Below, one piece after another: positions 43,306 to 51,841 of a DNA stretch of 64,000 bases. The notes below the pieces were generated by a model, which saw nothing but the letters and a program-made list of their open reading frames with translations, was not told the DNA's origin and made no database searches. Each line of letters starts with the position of its first letter. Within the stretch, counting starts at the first letter, position 1. A program made the position numbers and the translations under genes. This DNA is from Crossiella sp. S99.2 (GTDB lineage: Bacteria > Actinomycetota > Actinomycetes > Mycobacteriales > Pseudonocardiaceae), in NCBI RefSeq assembly GCF_023094165.1, contig NZ_JALMDK010000004.1, positions 841,236 to 905,235 on the forward strand, given 5' to 3'.

Positions 43306-44009
43306 GGTTGCTTCCTGGTCTCCGGGGCGGAGGCACGGGCACCAGTCCGGACGCGGTCCGCGCGGCCGCGTAGTTTGGCCAGGTGGTCCTCGGCCGAGGC
43401 GATCAGCTCCACTTCCGGGGGGCGTTCATGCAGGCGGACCCGCGGGGTCTGCTCGACCCGGTTCGGTTTGTCGTGCCGGGTGGTGCCTGCTGTGAACGGC
43501 CTATCCGGTTGCGGGGCCTCGGTAATCAGCGGCACAGGGTCCATGCGCCGGGCGGTGGCGCGGTGCCGGATGCAGTCCCACATCAGCGGGATTTCGGTTG
43601 CCTCGGTGAACATCGGCACGGTGATGGTGCAGCCGGGCTGTGGGCAGGCGAAGACCACGTTCATACGCGGCGCGAGGTCGACTCTGCCGAAGGTCACGAC
43701 CGTCCTGGGTTCCCAGAGCAGGGAGACGCGCATGCGGCTCACCGCCTCCTCCCGCATGCGCTGCTCGACGAACGCATCGGCCTCGGCGTCCCGGGCATAG
43801 ATTTCGTCGAGGGTCATGGGCCTGGCGCGCGGAGGCAGGGCGGGTGGGTCTGGTGGGGGTGGTGGGGGTGGTGGGGGTGAGGTGACCAGCCGCAGGTGTG
43901 CCCGCGATCTGGGCGTGGGGTCATCGGGCACGGGGTCGTCCTCCACGTAGTGCTGGCGGTTCGGGTCAACTGGGGGCGCGGGCCGGGCAGGTGGTGGCCC
44001 GCGCCCCAT
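43302..44009 (-). CDS. 235-aa protein with polyproline segment, operon member
   Basis: Start taken at ATG 44009; ATG 43817 would remove the Pro-rich N-terminus. A low-complexity Pro tract (~45-60) is encoded by three perfect 9-bp repeats. After it: MTLDEIYARDAEADAFVEQR, MREEAVSRMRVSLLWEPRTV, MNVVFACPQPGCTITVPMF (a CxxxxC site) and basic C-terminal third. Unknown function; possible adaptor. Stop overlaps the next gene. Confidence 0.55.
   Translation of the reverse strand: MGRGPPPARPAPPVDPNRQHYVEDDPVPDDPTPRSRAHLRLVTSPPPPPPPPPDPPALPPRARPMTLDEIYARDAEADAFVEQRMREEAVSRMRVSLLWEPRTVVTFGRVDLAPRMNVVFACPQPGCTITVPMFTEATEIPLMWDCIRHRATARRMDPVPLITEAPQPDRPFTAGTTRHDKPNRVEQTPRVRLHERPPEVELIASAEDHLAKLRGRADRVRTGARASAPETRKQP
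43852..43878. repeat. Three tandem copies of GGTGGGGGT
   Basis: Perfect 9-bp tandem repeat inside the 44009 gene, encoding part of its polyproline run on the minus strand. Copy-number change would alter tract length by three residues without a frameshift. Confidence 0.7.
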
Positions 44010-44055
44010 GCCGGCCGGTGCTGTCCTGGTGGGAGGCGACAGCGCCCGGCCGCGG

Positions 44056-44325
44056 CTAAACGGTGTAGGGAGGGGATGCGGCGTGACGGGGTGTCCGTGC
44101 CGGGGCGGGTGAGGCGAGGCAGAGCGGGACCGGGTGGTGTTGTCGGCGCCAGGTGCGTTGCTGCGTGGTGGTGGCCACGAGCCCGTTCGTGACCGACCCG
44201 GGCGGTTCGGCCGGCCGGGCGAGCAGGTCGGCGAGCGCGGTCAGCGTCCCGGTGTATCCGGCGGCCCCGGCCAGCACCAGCGCGGCGGCCGCGGCCAGGG
44301 CGAGCACCAGGAGCCAGAACGGCAT
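44056..44325 (-). CDS. 89-aa membrane protein, operon member
   Basis: ATG 44325 begins two bases after the upstream stop. Residues 3-27 (PFWLLVLALAAAAALVLAGA) form one transmembrane segment or uncleaved signal anchor; the rest is a hydrophilic tail (TATTTQQRTWRRQHH-type). Unknown function. Confidence 0.55.
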   Translation of the reverse strand: MPFWLLVLALAAAAALVLAGAAGYTGTLTALADLLARPAEPPGSVTNGLVATTTQQRTWRRQHHPVPLCLASPAPARTPRHAASPPYTV

Positions 44326-44328
44326 GAG

Positions 44329-44919
44329 CTAGGCGGGCAGCGCCGGTGCCGGGCCGGGCGGTGTCTCGGCGGAGTCTGGCTTGCCGGTGCTGTTCGCACG
44401 GGTGTCCGGGCGGATCAGCTTGGCCAGCACCAGCGTGTGCACGCCCAGTCGGGTTTCCCGCTCGGCCATGGCAGCGGTGGAGACCATGAACAGGCTCACC
44501 AGCGCCAGGGCGATGATCAGCAGTCCGCCCCACAATGGCACCCAGCCCAGCCCGGTCGTCACCAGACCGACGAGAGCATCGCCCACCGCGAACAACTGTG
44601 CCGCGAGCAGCACCGTGTACATGCGGCGCGACCGCCGGTAGGGGCTGCGCTTCTCCCTCAGTGCCTGCCGGTAGGGCAACTGGTCGGCCTCGGCCAGGTG
44701 AGCACCTGCGGCAACCTCGTTGATCACCTCGAACGCCCCGGGCGCGGCAAGCTCCGGCTGCCCGATGGTGTGGACCGGGCCGAACAGCACCGTCCGAGTC
44801 GCCGTGCAGTACGGGTTCAGGCAGGCTGAGTCCGCCTCGACCAGGCTGTTGCCGAGCGGTTCGTTGATCGGGCTTGCCCAGCGGTGGAATCCTTGGTCGC
44901 ATGTGAACGCGGCCGTCAT
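44329..44919 (-). CDS. 196-aa two-helix membrane protein with N-terminal Cys/His site
   Basis: ATG 44919, two bases after the upstream stop. The N-terminus (AAFTCDQGFHRWASPINEPL, DSACLNPYCTATRTVLFGPV) has a C...C...C arrangement that could bind zinc. Two transmembrane segments, YTVLLAAQLFAVGDALVGLV and PLWGGLLIIALALVSLFMVS, follow. A cytoplasmic tail ends in Pro-rich sequence. Probably a membrane component of the operon's product. Confidence 0.65.
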   Translation of the reverse strand: MTAAFTCDQGFHRWASPINEPLGNSLVEADSACLNPYCTATRTVLFGPVHTIGQPELAAPGAFEVINEVAAGAHLAEADQLPYRQALREKRSPYRRSRRMYTVLLAAQLFAVGDALVGLVTTGLGWVPLWGGLLIIALALVSLFMVSTAAMAERETRLGVHTLVLAKLIRPDTRANSTGKPDSAETPPGPAPALPA

Positions 44920-44921
44920 AC

Positions 44922-45215
44922 TCAACTCGCCTTCCAGATCGAGATTGCCTTGCCGGGCAACGGTTTCGGTGGCGCCGGTTGCCTCTTGGATTTGGCCCCG
45001 GCTAGTTCGGGGACCCCGTCTAAGGCCCGCCGCTTCTGGGCGCGGGCGCGGTACTCGCAGTCCGGCTTGGGGCACAACAGGACTTCGCGGGAGGATTGCC
45101 CGTTGGGCAGTTGCGTCCACTTGTTGACCGTGCCGGTGGCTTGGCAGCCGCCAGGGCAGGGGTCCGCAGTCAGGTTCGGCATGGTGGGGCTGGGTCTCTC
45201 GGCGGGGTTAGTCAT
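44922..45215 (-). CDS. 97-aa zinc-ribbon-like protein, operon member
   Basis: ATG 45215 overlaps the end of the preceding gene. DPCPGGCQATGTVNKWTQL and EVLLCPKPDCEYRARAQKRR form a four-Cys ribbon (CxxxC...CxxxxC), followed by a basic Lys/Pro tail. Probably binds zinc. Unknown role. Confidence 0.6.
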   Translation of the reverse strand: MTNPAERPSPTMPNLTADPCPGGCQATGTVNKWTQLPNGQSSREVLLCPKPDCEYRARAQKRRALDGVPELAGAKSKRQPAPPKPLPGKAISIWKAS

Positions 45216-45309
45216 GGTGGCCTGCCGGAAACCAGGTCCACAGGCTCGCCAGGCCCGTAGAACAGCCGACGATCAGGATCGTGCTGATGATCTTGTGTGG
45301 TCCGTCCAT
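45208..45309 (-). CDS. 33-aa single-pass membrane peptide, first gene of the operon
   Basis: ATG 45309 with AGAGG ten bases upstream. MDGPHKIISTILIVGCSTGL then ASLWTWFPAGHHD: one transmembrane helix. Its stop overlaps the start of the next gene by eight bases, which supports expression. Too short for family assignment. Confidence 0.5.
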   Translation of the reverse strand: MDGPHKIISTILIVGCSTGLASLWTWFPAGHHD

Positions 45310-45501
45310 GCACGCCAACCTCTTCCGCTGCTGGGACGGATGGACGGGACCTTCGGCGAGGGAGCCAGGACGCCTCGTCCACCCGTTAGAACACGGACAG
45401 CGCCACAACTGCGCGGTGGCCCTCCCCGTTTGGCCTGCCGTCCGGAAGCTGCACCGTGCTCGTCCTGGGGTTCGGTTCCCGATCAGCATCGGCAGCGACC
45501 T

Positions 45502-45519
45502 GCGACATCGGTATGTCGC
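45502..45519. promoter_or_regulatory. Operator-like palindrome GCGACAT-cggt-ATGTCGC
   Basis: Perfect 7-bp inverted repeat with 4-bp spacer in the divergent region between the small-protein operon and the XRE-TPR regulator. Followed at 45526-45562 by repeats of TGACTTCT. A good candidate binding site for the adjacent regulator. Confidence 0.55.
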
Positions 45520-45637
45520 CACTGTTGTCTTCTATTGACTTCTTCTGACTTCTGACGCCTTCTGGGCGACAGGCTTACGTTTCGGAACCCGTCCGCCGTA
45601 CTGTGGGAGTAGTCGACGTCGACCTTCCGAGGTGGGG

Positions 45638-46981
45638 ATGGCAGCCGCAGGACCTCCGCAAACGAGACTCGAACAGCTACTCCGTGAGTCGAACTGGACG
45701 TTTGAAGAGTTTGCGAAACGGTTCTCGGAGAAGACCGGTAAACCTCTTAGTCCAAGGCAGGCTTATCGGTGGGCTAGGCGCGAGATCGAAACCCTGCCGT
45801 ATCCAAGCTCTAGGGCTGCACTTGAGGAGATGTTCGGCGAAAACGTCGAGACTCTATTCGGTCCGCCGATCGAGAGGCCAAGGTGGCTCCCTGTTGGTCA
45901 CCATCGACTGGGGCACATTGATCACGGACGTGACCACGCAGACTGGCAAAGGCAGGTGATGGCAATGTGCGCCGAGAAAGCTCGCGGATTCCTCTCGGGT
46001 GCAGGTCAATCGAACGTCGGCAGGGCACAGATTGAAGAACTAGCCGATGACATCAAGGCCCTCGCCATCGACTATCCAGTCAAGCCGGTTGAGGACCTGA
46101 TTCCCGAACTCGCGCGGACTCAGATCGAAATCTTCGACTACTTGAGAGGCAAGCAACCTCCGCTTGTTTCCATCGACCTTCATTTACTGGCCGGTGTCGC
46201 GTCCGGATTGCTCGCCAAGGCGTCACATGACCTTCGGAATCCGCGAGAAGCCATGACGCATGCGCGGACAGCTGCTGAATGCGCCAGTCTCGCCGGACAT
46301 CCTGGCCTGCAAGCGTGGGCCGAGGGAATGCGATCCATGATCGAGTACTGGACAAATCAGTACTCGCAGGCCGCAAGGTCTGCACGGCGCGGGATCGAGC
46401 TAACGCCAGGAAACCGCGGGAGTTCTGCTATTTGGCTCGCAAGCAGCGAGGCTCGCGCGTTGGCTGCGCAAGGTCGAATCACCGAGGCGAAGGCGGCGAT
46501 TGAAGCGGCTGACCGAATCCGAGAGGTCAGCTTTCCTGACACGTTGGACGAGATTGGCGGCCTGTTCAGCTTCAGTCCGGCCCGTGGCTTGTACTACGCC
46601 GCCGATGCCCTAGCTCGGGGGCGCAAGGACTGCGCGACAGAGACCGAAGAGTTTGCAAGTCGCGCATTGGCCGCATACTCGTCGGCATCCCCAGAGAACC
46701 GGTCATTCGGCGATGAGGCTGGCAGCAGGTGCGACCTTGCGATCGCACGGATTCACCTGGGCAACATAGAGGGAGCCGCGGAAGCGATCCAACCTGTTCT
46801 AGAACTTCCTCGACCAATGAGAATCCACGGAATCGTCGCCTCAGTTGAAGAGGTAGAGAAAACTCTCTCCACAATCCCGCATCAGGGGCGAGCCGGAAAG
46901 TCTCTATCTGACGAAATTGTCGAATTTAGAAGATGCCCACTGTCAATTGAGAACCCGTTCACTGACGCGAAGGTGCTGTAA
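45638..46981 (+). CDS. XRE-family regulator with TPR-like C-terminal domain
   Basis: 447 aa; ATG 45638 with GAGG upstream, GTG 45632 is an alternative. Residues 8-70 are a helix-turn-helix (RLEQLLRESNWTFEEFAKRF, GKPLSPRQAYRWARREIETL). Residues ~100-430 are helical repeats of TPR type (LLAGVASGLLAKASHDLRNP, GHPGLQAWAEGMRSMIEYWT, ALAAQGRITEAKAAIEAADR, CDLAIARIHLGNIEGAAEAI). In actinobacteria such proteins often sense peptides or partner proteins. Base composition is visibly lower in GC than neighbours. Three bases separate it from the GNAT gene. Confidence 0.8.
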   Translation: MAAAGPPQTRLEQLLRESNWTFEEFAKRFSEKTGKPLSPRQAYRWARREIETLPYPSSRAALEEMFGENVETLFGPPIERPRWLPVGHHRLGHIDHGRDHADWQRQVMAMCAEKARGFLSGAGQSNVGRAQIEELADDIKALAIDYPVKPVEDLIPELARTQIEIFDYLRGKQPPLVSIDLHLLAGVASGLLAKASHDLRNPREAMTHARTAAECASLAGHPGLQAWAEGMRSMIEYWTNQYSQAARSARRGIELTPGNRGSSAIWLASSEARALAAQGRITEAKAAIEAADRIREVSFPDTLDEIGGLFSFSPARGLYYAADALARGRKDCATETEEFASRALAAYSSASPENRSFGDEAGSRCDLAIARIHLGNIEGAAEAIQPVLELPRPMRIHGIVASVEEVEKTLSTIPHQGRAGKSLSDEIVEFRRCPLSIENPFTDAKVL

Positions 46982-46984
46982 CAA

Positions 46985-47533
46985 GTGGTCGAGATCAGGG
47001 GCGACGTGGTGCGCCTGCGCGAGTTCCGTTCCGACGACCTCGATGACTCTATGCGCATCGTCGGGGACCCTAGGGTGACGCGGAATCTTTCCTTCGATCC
47101 ACTGAGTCGCGAGCAGCAAGAACAGCGACTTATCGACGCCGTTAAGCGATCGTCCGCTACCCCAAGGACTGAGTACTACTTCGCCATCGCGACTATCGAC
47201 GTCGATCGCCTAGTTGGATTCGCCCGCCTTGGCCTGAACGGCGTAAATGCCGCGAAGCTAGGTTACGCCGTTGCGGCCGAGCACTGGCGGAAAGGGTACG
47301 CCTACAACGCATGCAGGTCCCTGATCGACTTTGGCTTTGACAAGCTGAACCTGCATCGAATCAGCGCAGCCATCGGCCCAGAGAACAAGGCGTCAATTAA
47401 ACTGGTAAACAAGCTTGGCTTCTCGCTAGAAGGCGAGATCAGGGACCACGTGCATACAAACGGCGCGTGGCGGAATTCGCTCCTGTATTCCCTGCTTGAA
47501 TCTGACAAGCGCAAGATCCATGTATTGAGTTGA
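46985..47533 (+). CDS. GNAT acetyltransferase (RimJ/RimL-like)
   Basis: 182 aa from GTG 46985, three bases after the regulator stop, so co-transcribed. VRLREFRSDDLDDSMRIVGD opens; ERLVGFARLG-type strand DRLVGFARLGLNGVNAAKLG, acetyl-CoA loop AEHWRKGYAYNACRSLIDFG, then LNLHRISAAIGPENKASIKL and LVNKLGFSLEGEIRDHVHTN: the full RimJ-like order. Lower GC than surroundings. Substrate could be an amino group of a protein or small molecule. Confidence 0.85.
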   Translation: MVEIRGDVVRLREFRSDDLDDSMRIVGDPRVTRNLSFDPLSREQQEQRLIDAVKRSSATPRTEYYFAIATIDVDRLVGFARLGLNGVNAAKLGYAVAAEHWRKGYAYNACRSLIDFGFDKLNLHRISAAIGPENKASIKLVNKLGFSLEGEIRDHVHTNGAWRNSLLYSLLESDKRKIHVLS

Positions 47534-47575
47534 TGAGTCGGGGCACCTGGTCAATCATCGGGTGCCCCGACTCAT
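47533..47575 (+). terminator. Strong terminator after the XRE-TPR/GNAT operon
   Basis: 15-bp perfect stem (47533-47547 with 47561-47575), 13-nt loop, followed by TTTCC; begins at the GNAT stop codon. Confidence 0.85.
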
Positions 47576-47895
47576 TTCCGCCCCCGCCGGTCAGAACAGT
47601 GGTTCGACGCCGCCGCCCTCGACCGCGCGGGGGCGCAGCACGCGGCGCGGTTCCAGGCTCGTCACCTCGATTGGCCCCACACCCGGCGGGGTCCGCGTGA
47701 TCCGGTGGCGCACCAGGCCAGCCCGGATGCGCACTAGCGGAACACGTCATCTCACGCTGGCGATCAACACCACGGTGGACAGGGCCCTCTACGGTTGTCA
47801 CCGGTTGCTGGAATGGGTGTTGCCCTCGGCTCTACTCAGGAGATCCATGATGATCAGGGCAAACACACCTACAAAGGCAGGGGCGGAGTCGAGCG
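47576..47895. other. No supported gene
   Basis: Between the operon terminator and the second Imm1 gene; expected to hold the Imm1 promoter. No coding frame is convincing. Confidence 0.4.
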
Positions 47896-48354
47896 ATGAC
47901 CTGGACCGCGCAGTTCGATGTCCAGACCGCCGACGGGCTTGAGGCGATCATCGCCACCAGCCAGAGCACGGTGGAGCAGGCGCTGGCCCGGTTGCTCGTG
48001 GCCCGTCACCTCCACACCCCGACGGTGCACATCCTCGAGCGCCCCAGGTTCGGCCCGGTCCAGATCCCCGATCACGGACTCAAGATCGACGTCTGCGACG
48101 CCCGCGGGCTGGGCGCGCTGGCCTATGTCGGCGAGGTTCCTGCGGACCTCAACGGCGGCGGTGCGTTCATCACCCTGGCGGCCGAATTCGTGTCTGATCC
48201 GCCGGCGCTGTACCAGGACCTCGGCGGCGATGCCGTGTATCCGCCGAACGCGGTGATCCCGCTCGACCGGGTACGCGCTGCCCTGATTGAGTTCTGGGAA
48301 CAGGGCGGGCAACGGCCAACCTGCGTGGACTGGCAACCGGTGGAGAGCTGGTAA
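47896..48354 (+). CDS. Imm1-family immunity protein (second copy)
   Basis: 152 aa from ATG 47896 with GGAG seven bases upstream. MTWTAQFDVQTADGLEAIIA, a middle strand region VCDARGLGALAYVGEVPADL, and the Imm1 ending IPLDRVRAALIEFWEQGGQR then PTCVDWQPVESW, parallel to the 42002 gene. Only low overall similarity between the two, so they may recognise different toxins. No toxin adjacent. Confidence 0.75.
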   Translation: MTWTAQFDVQTADGLEAIIATSQSTVEQALARLLVARHLHTPTVHILERPRFGPVQIPDHGLKIDVCDARGLGALAYVGEVPADLNGGGAFITLAAEFVSDPPALYQDLGGDAVYPPNAVIPLDRVRAALIEFWEQGGQRPTCVDWQPVESW

Positions 48355-48603
48355 GGCTTTGACCAGCCTAGAGAAGGCGACGTGGCGAGTTGGCCCCGGC
48401 ATTGTCCTAAGATTCCAGTGGTGATTGCAACACCTAGTTGTCCACGAGTTGCAGTTGTTCGAGATCCGTGCGGTCCGGTCACCACAATAATTGAGGAGGC
48501 TGAACGCCGACCGCCAGCCATATCGCGATCTTGTGGCGCGCAAGGTTGGCATTGCCAAGGCGTGTCGGATCGTGGTGGGTTCGGCACCACGGATGCGGTG
48601 GAC

Positions 48604-50364
48604 TCACCTGTGGCGGTGGTACAGGTGTGGGCCGAGGAGTTCGTGTACCCAGTCCGGCAGTCGTGCGACTAGTCCGGGATCCAGGCCCGGTGGTGGCTGG
48701 TACCACGGCAGCACGGGATCGCCTGCGGCGTCCAGGACGGCGAAGGCCAGTCGCAGCGAATCCGCTCGCGCACCGCCGTAGCAGTAGATGGATGCGACTT
48801 GGCCGCAACTGATGTTGGTAGCCAGAGCCGGATTGTCGGCGTCGCGGGCGAAAACTCCCGATCCCGCGCCGTAGCCGCCGAGTTCGGCATCCAGCAGTGC
48901 GGTGCAGTGCCAGAAGGTGACGCTCTCCACTTCAGCCTTACCGGCGACGGTGTGCACCTGCAGGTGTACCAGTCGTCCGTTGCCAGGGTTGACCGCGACC
49001 AGATCACCACCTCCGACGGATCCCTCCGGACTGGTGGGGTGTTGCTCGGTGACCTCGAGGAAGCCTTCCTCGGCCAGCAGCGCGCGGACACCGGACATGC
49101 TGGCGGGCTGGCCGCCGAAATCCAGCAGGCGAACCTGATCGGCAGTGGCGGTGGGGATGAGTTGCGCGAGCCAGGCCAGCATCTCCCACCGCGGCCGGTC
49201 CCGCAGCAGGCGGGTATCTGGCGGGCACCAGGCGGCGCGAGGGCTCTGGCGCACCCTGTGCAGGGTCTCCTCGCCCAGTCGCAGCATCCGCTCCCCCACC
49301 AGCGGCAGGTCAATCGGCGGTGAGGCTTGGTCGTAGCGGCGGTCGAGCTCGGATTGCCTCATCCGCCACAGCCGCTCCAGTGCCCGGACACGCGCAGGCT
49401 CCTGGGTGGCGGCCATGGCGTAGGGCAGCGTGGAGCGGTCCTGGCCGGGGACTGCGACCTCCAGTGCGGTCAGCAGGTCCGGGGTGAACAGGTCGCGTTC
49501 GGCCGCAGAGCGCTCAGGCGGGATCCCGCGGGCGTGGTTCGTGCTGGTCGGAGTTCCTGTGGCCGGCACCGGGGTGATGGGGCTCTGTTCTGGTTGTGGT
49601 GGCCATCCGCCGGGATCGGCGAGCACGCTGTGGGCAGCGACCTCGACCGGGACGCCGCCGAAGTCGGAGGCAGCGTCAAGGGGGCGAAGGCAGAGCAGGT
49701 AGCCCGCGGGTGGGGTCAGGACCTGGCCGGTGGCCTCATCCAGGATCCAGACCGGGGCCGTCACGATCCCGCGGTCCGAGGCGACCTCTTCTTCTGGGGG
49801 CACGGTGAGTGCAGTGGTCGTGCGCACGCGGGTACCGACAGGCCAACCTCCGCCGTCGTGGATGAGCAGGGCATCCAGCAGCGTGGCCATGAAAGGCCGT
49901 GCCGTCCACAGTGGACACGTCGGCGTCACGGTCTCGAAGCCCTCGCCAAGGGGCAGGATGCTTCCCTCGTCGAACGCGGTGGCCGCTTCCCAGGCTGTGA
50001 CGACTGGATCGTCGGCAAGTCCTGCCTCCCTCCGCTCCACTCGGGCCAGTTCCCAGGGGATGGTCTCCCCGGTGGCGATGGCCACCGGCACACGCGGCAC
50101 GGTGACGGCGTGTCCTCTGGCGTGCAGAATGCCGCCAAGCCACACCAGGCAGTTCACCGCGTCGGTGAGCCGGTACCGCACCTGTGCCGCCTCGACCTGG
50201 CCAACCGGGAGCTCATGCTGGGCTGCCGTGGCATAGACCAGCAGTGCCCACCATCTCGTCTCCCGCACGGCCACTGGGACCGCATCCCTGGTCGCGGCGA
50301 CGCAGTGACTCAGCAGGTCATCGCCGTGATGAAGCGCCTCGTCCCATCGGGGTGACCGGCTCAT
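48604..50364 (-). CDS. 586-aa two-module protein of unknown function (family A, fused form)
   Basis: ATG/GTG start at 50364 (MSRSPRWDEALHHGDDLLSH). N-module (~1-210): QVRYRLTDAVNCLVWLGGIL, ADDPVVTAWEAATAFDEGSI, CPLWTARPFMATLLDALLIH. C-module (~330-586): ALERLWRMRQSELDRRYDQA, WEMLAWLAQLIPTATADQVR, GVRALLAEEGFLEVTEQHPT, ending LPDWVHELLGPHLYHRHR. A Pro/Ser-rich linker joins them. It shares this plan with 54203-56077, while 56801 matches the N-module and 59122/61768 the C-module as separate genes. No catalytic motif or membrane segment; function unknown. Confidence 0.7.
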   Translation of the reverse strand: MSRSPRWDEALHHGDDLLSHCVAATRDAVPVAVRETRWWALLVYATAAQHELPVGQVEAAQVRYRLTDAVNCLVWLGGILHARGHAVTVPRVPVAIATGETIPWELARVERREAGLADDPVVTAWEAATAFDEGSILPLGEGFETVTPTCPLWTARPFMATLLDALLIHDGGGWPVGTRVRTTTALTVPPEEEVASDRGIVTAPVWILDEATGQVLTPPAGYLLCLRPLDAASDFGGVPVEVAAHSVLADPGGWPPQPEQSPITPVPATGTPTSTNHARGIPPERSAAERDLFTPDLLTALEVAVPGQDRSTLPYAMAATQEPARVRALERLWRMRQSELDRRYDQASPPIDLPLVGERMLRLGEETLHRVRQSPRAAWCPPDTRLLRDRPRWEMLAWLAQLIPTATADQVRLLDFGGQPASMSGVRALLAEEGFLEVTEQHPTSPEGSVGGGDLVAVNPGNGRLVHLQVHTVAGKAEVESVTFWHCTALLDAELGGYGAGSGVFARDADNPALATNISCGQVASIYCYGGARADSLRLAFAVLDAAGDPVLPWYQPPPGLDPGLVARLPDWVHELLGPHLYHRHR

Positions 50365-50560
50365 GGGTGTCCGCTCCGCTGGAGGCGCGTCGACCGGTGG
50401 CCACGGTGTACTTGCCGCATCTGCGCAGTGTGACAGTGTGGTCCTACTCTGGCAGATCTGGTTGCTCGAGAAGCGGCTCGGAGATGCGGAGCGAACTCGG
50501 TCCCTGCACTCAGTTCCTGGGTGTTGCCGGGTTCACGAGCCGCTACCTCGGAGCGCGCCG

Positions 50561-50719
50561 GTGCTGATCGCGACGGCAGTGGATGTGGCGATGCTGGGCA
50601 TGCAACTGCGGGACACCAGTGATCAGCTCGCTGTCCTCCAACGCCGCGCCGCGGCGTGGGAGGTGACCCTCGACTGGGGGACCTGCTTCATCCGGTTACC
50701 GGGTGGCTACCCGCCGTAG
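50561..50719 (+). CDS. 52-aa protein of unknown function
   Basis: GTG 50561 with CGGAG seven bases upstream. MLIATAVDVAMLGMQLRDTS then DQLAVLQRRAAAWEVTLDWG, a single amphipathic helix and short tail. Ten bases before the next plus-strand start, so likely one operon. Confidence 0.5.
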   Translation: MLIATAVDVAMLGMQLRDTSDQLAVLQRRAAAWEVTLDWGTCFIRLPGGYPP

Positions 50720-50728
50720 GATGTGTGC

Positions 50729-51337
50729 ATGATAGCCGCGCTGCTGCCCTTGGCCGCCTACCTGAGCAGTGCTCGTGAGGACTCCACCCAGGCGCTGCCG
50801 GTGCAGGCGTTGCAGGACCTGGGCAGGAGGTCCTTCGGGGAAACCGAGGAGCTGGCCGAGGCCCGCCGCGCCCGCGCGGTCGAGACGATCACGGGCCACC
50901 TGCACCCACTCACGGCCCTGGGGATGCCCGGCCAGGACCGCACACTGGACAGCATGATGATCGGCTCGTTTCAGGGAATCTGGCGCCGTGCCCCGTTCGC
51001 GGCCGACCGGGCGGCGGCGGATCTGGGCGTTGAGAGCTGGCTCCGTTGCGCGGTCGAGGCTCGCCGCTACCTGGTGGTGATGTGCCCGGTGCGCAGCTGG
51101 CAGACCGGGGTGCGCATGCTCGAGGAGTTCGCCCCGGACATGCTGGCCCCGCGGGGCGGGTATCCAAGCGAGTCTTTCATCGCTGCGCTGATGGCAGATC
51201 CGGGCGGTTGCGTGCACGCGGCTGCCGCGGTCACCACCTGGGCGCTGGAACAGCCGGAGTTCGCCGCGGCCCGACGCGCACTGGAGAACACGATGGTCGA
51301 GACGATCGGGGACCGCCTGCTCACCCCGGAACGATAG
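50729..51337 (+). CDS. 202-aa helical protein of unknown function
   Basis: ATG 50729 with AGGA upstream. MIAALLPLAAYLSSAREDST, LGRRSFGETEELAEARRARA, GVESWLRCAVEARRYLVVMC, AAAAVTTWALEQPEFAAARR. All-helical; resembles in style the 57580/62853 proteins but I could not align it firmly. Unknown function. Confidence 0.6.
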   Translation: MIAALLPLAAYLSSAREDSTQALPVQALQDLGRRSFGETEELAEARRARAVETITGHLHPLTALGMPGQDRTLDSMMIGSFQGIWRRAPFAADRAAADLGVESWLRCAVEARRYLVVMCPVRSWQTGVRMLEEFAPDMLAPRGGYPSESFIAALMADPGGCVHAAAAVTTWALEQPEFAAARRALENTMVETIGDRLLTPER

Positions 51338-51400
51338 GTCATCGGCGTTGTGGCCCATGGTCTGTGCCACGGGCCAGAACGCCTAGGGCGCGCTCGTCTG

Positions 51401-51465
51401 CAGCTCGATGATCAGCGGCTGGCGGCGGTGTCCAGTTCCGGCTCAGCCTGGAGGTCATCCAGCAC
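51401..51465 (-). pseudogene. Short fragment of an EEP-family gene 3' end
   Basis: Minus-strand VLDDLQAEPELDTAA and LIIELQ are near-identical at DNA level to the C-terminus of the 60899-61708 gene (VLDDLQADPELNTAS ... LIIEL) with a small internal deletion. A stray remnant left by duplication or recombination. Confidence 0.6.
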
Positions 51466-51841
51466 CGTGCAACTGCGCACCCTCGGTCCCTGGGCGTCCA
51501 TACCTGGTCCAGGAACTCCCCTGTGCTGTGTGCTGAAGGACCGTCCTGGTCTCTCGGACTCGCCGAAGGGGGCAGGCTTCCCTGATCGGGGGCAGTCGCA
51601 GGTATATCTCCGCCGGCGCCAGGACCACCCGAGTGCTCGGCACGGTGACCGCATGTGCGTGTCTCATCGGCCAGCACTGTCTCTGTGGAGGCGACGGCGG
51701 TACCGGGAGGCTCGCTGAGGCCGTGGTGCCGCGCGGCCACGGTCAGTGCGTGCCTGCCCCGGACGCCAAGGGGACTTCCGGCTCGGCAGGAGTTCCCTCG
51801 ACTTGAACGGTCAGTGTGGCGCAGGTCGGAGTCGAGGTGGG

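Noticed and set aside
45309..48354. Polymorphic toxin system built around the Imm1 genes
   Set aside because: No secreted or repeat-containing toxin, no secretion signal and no nuclease or deaminase motif was found between or beside them.
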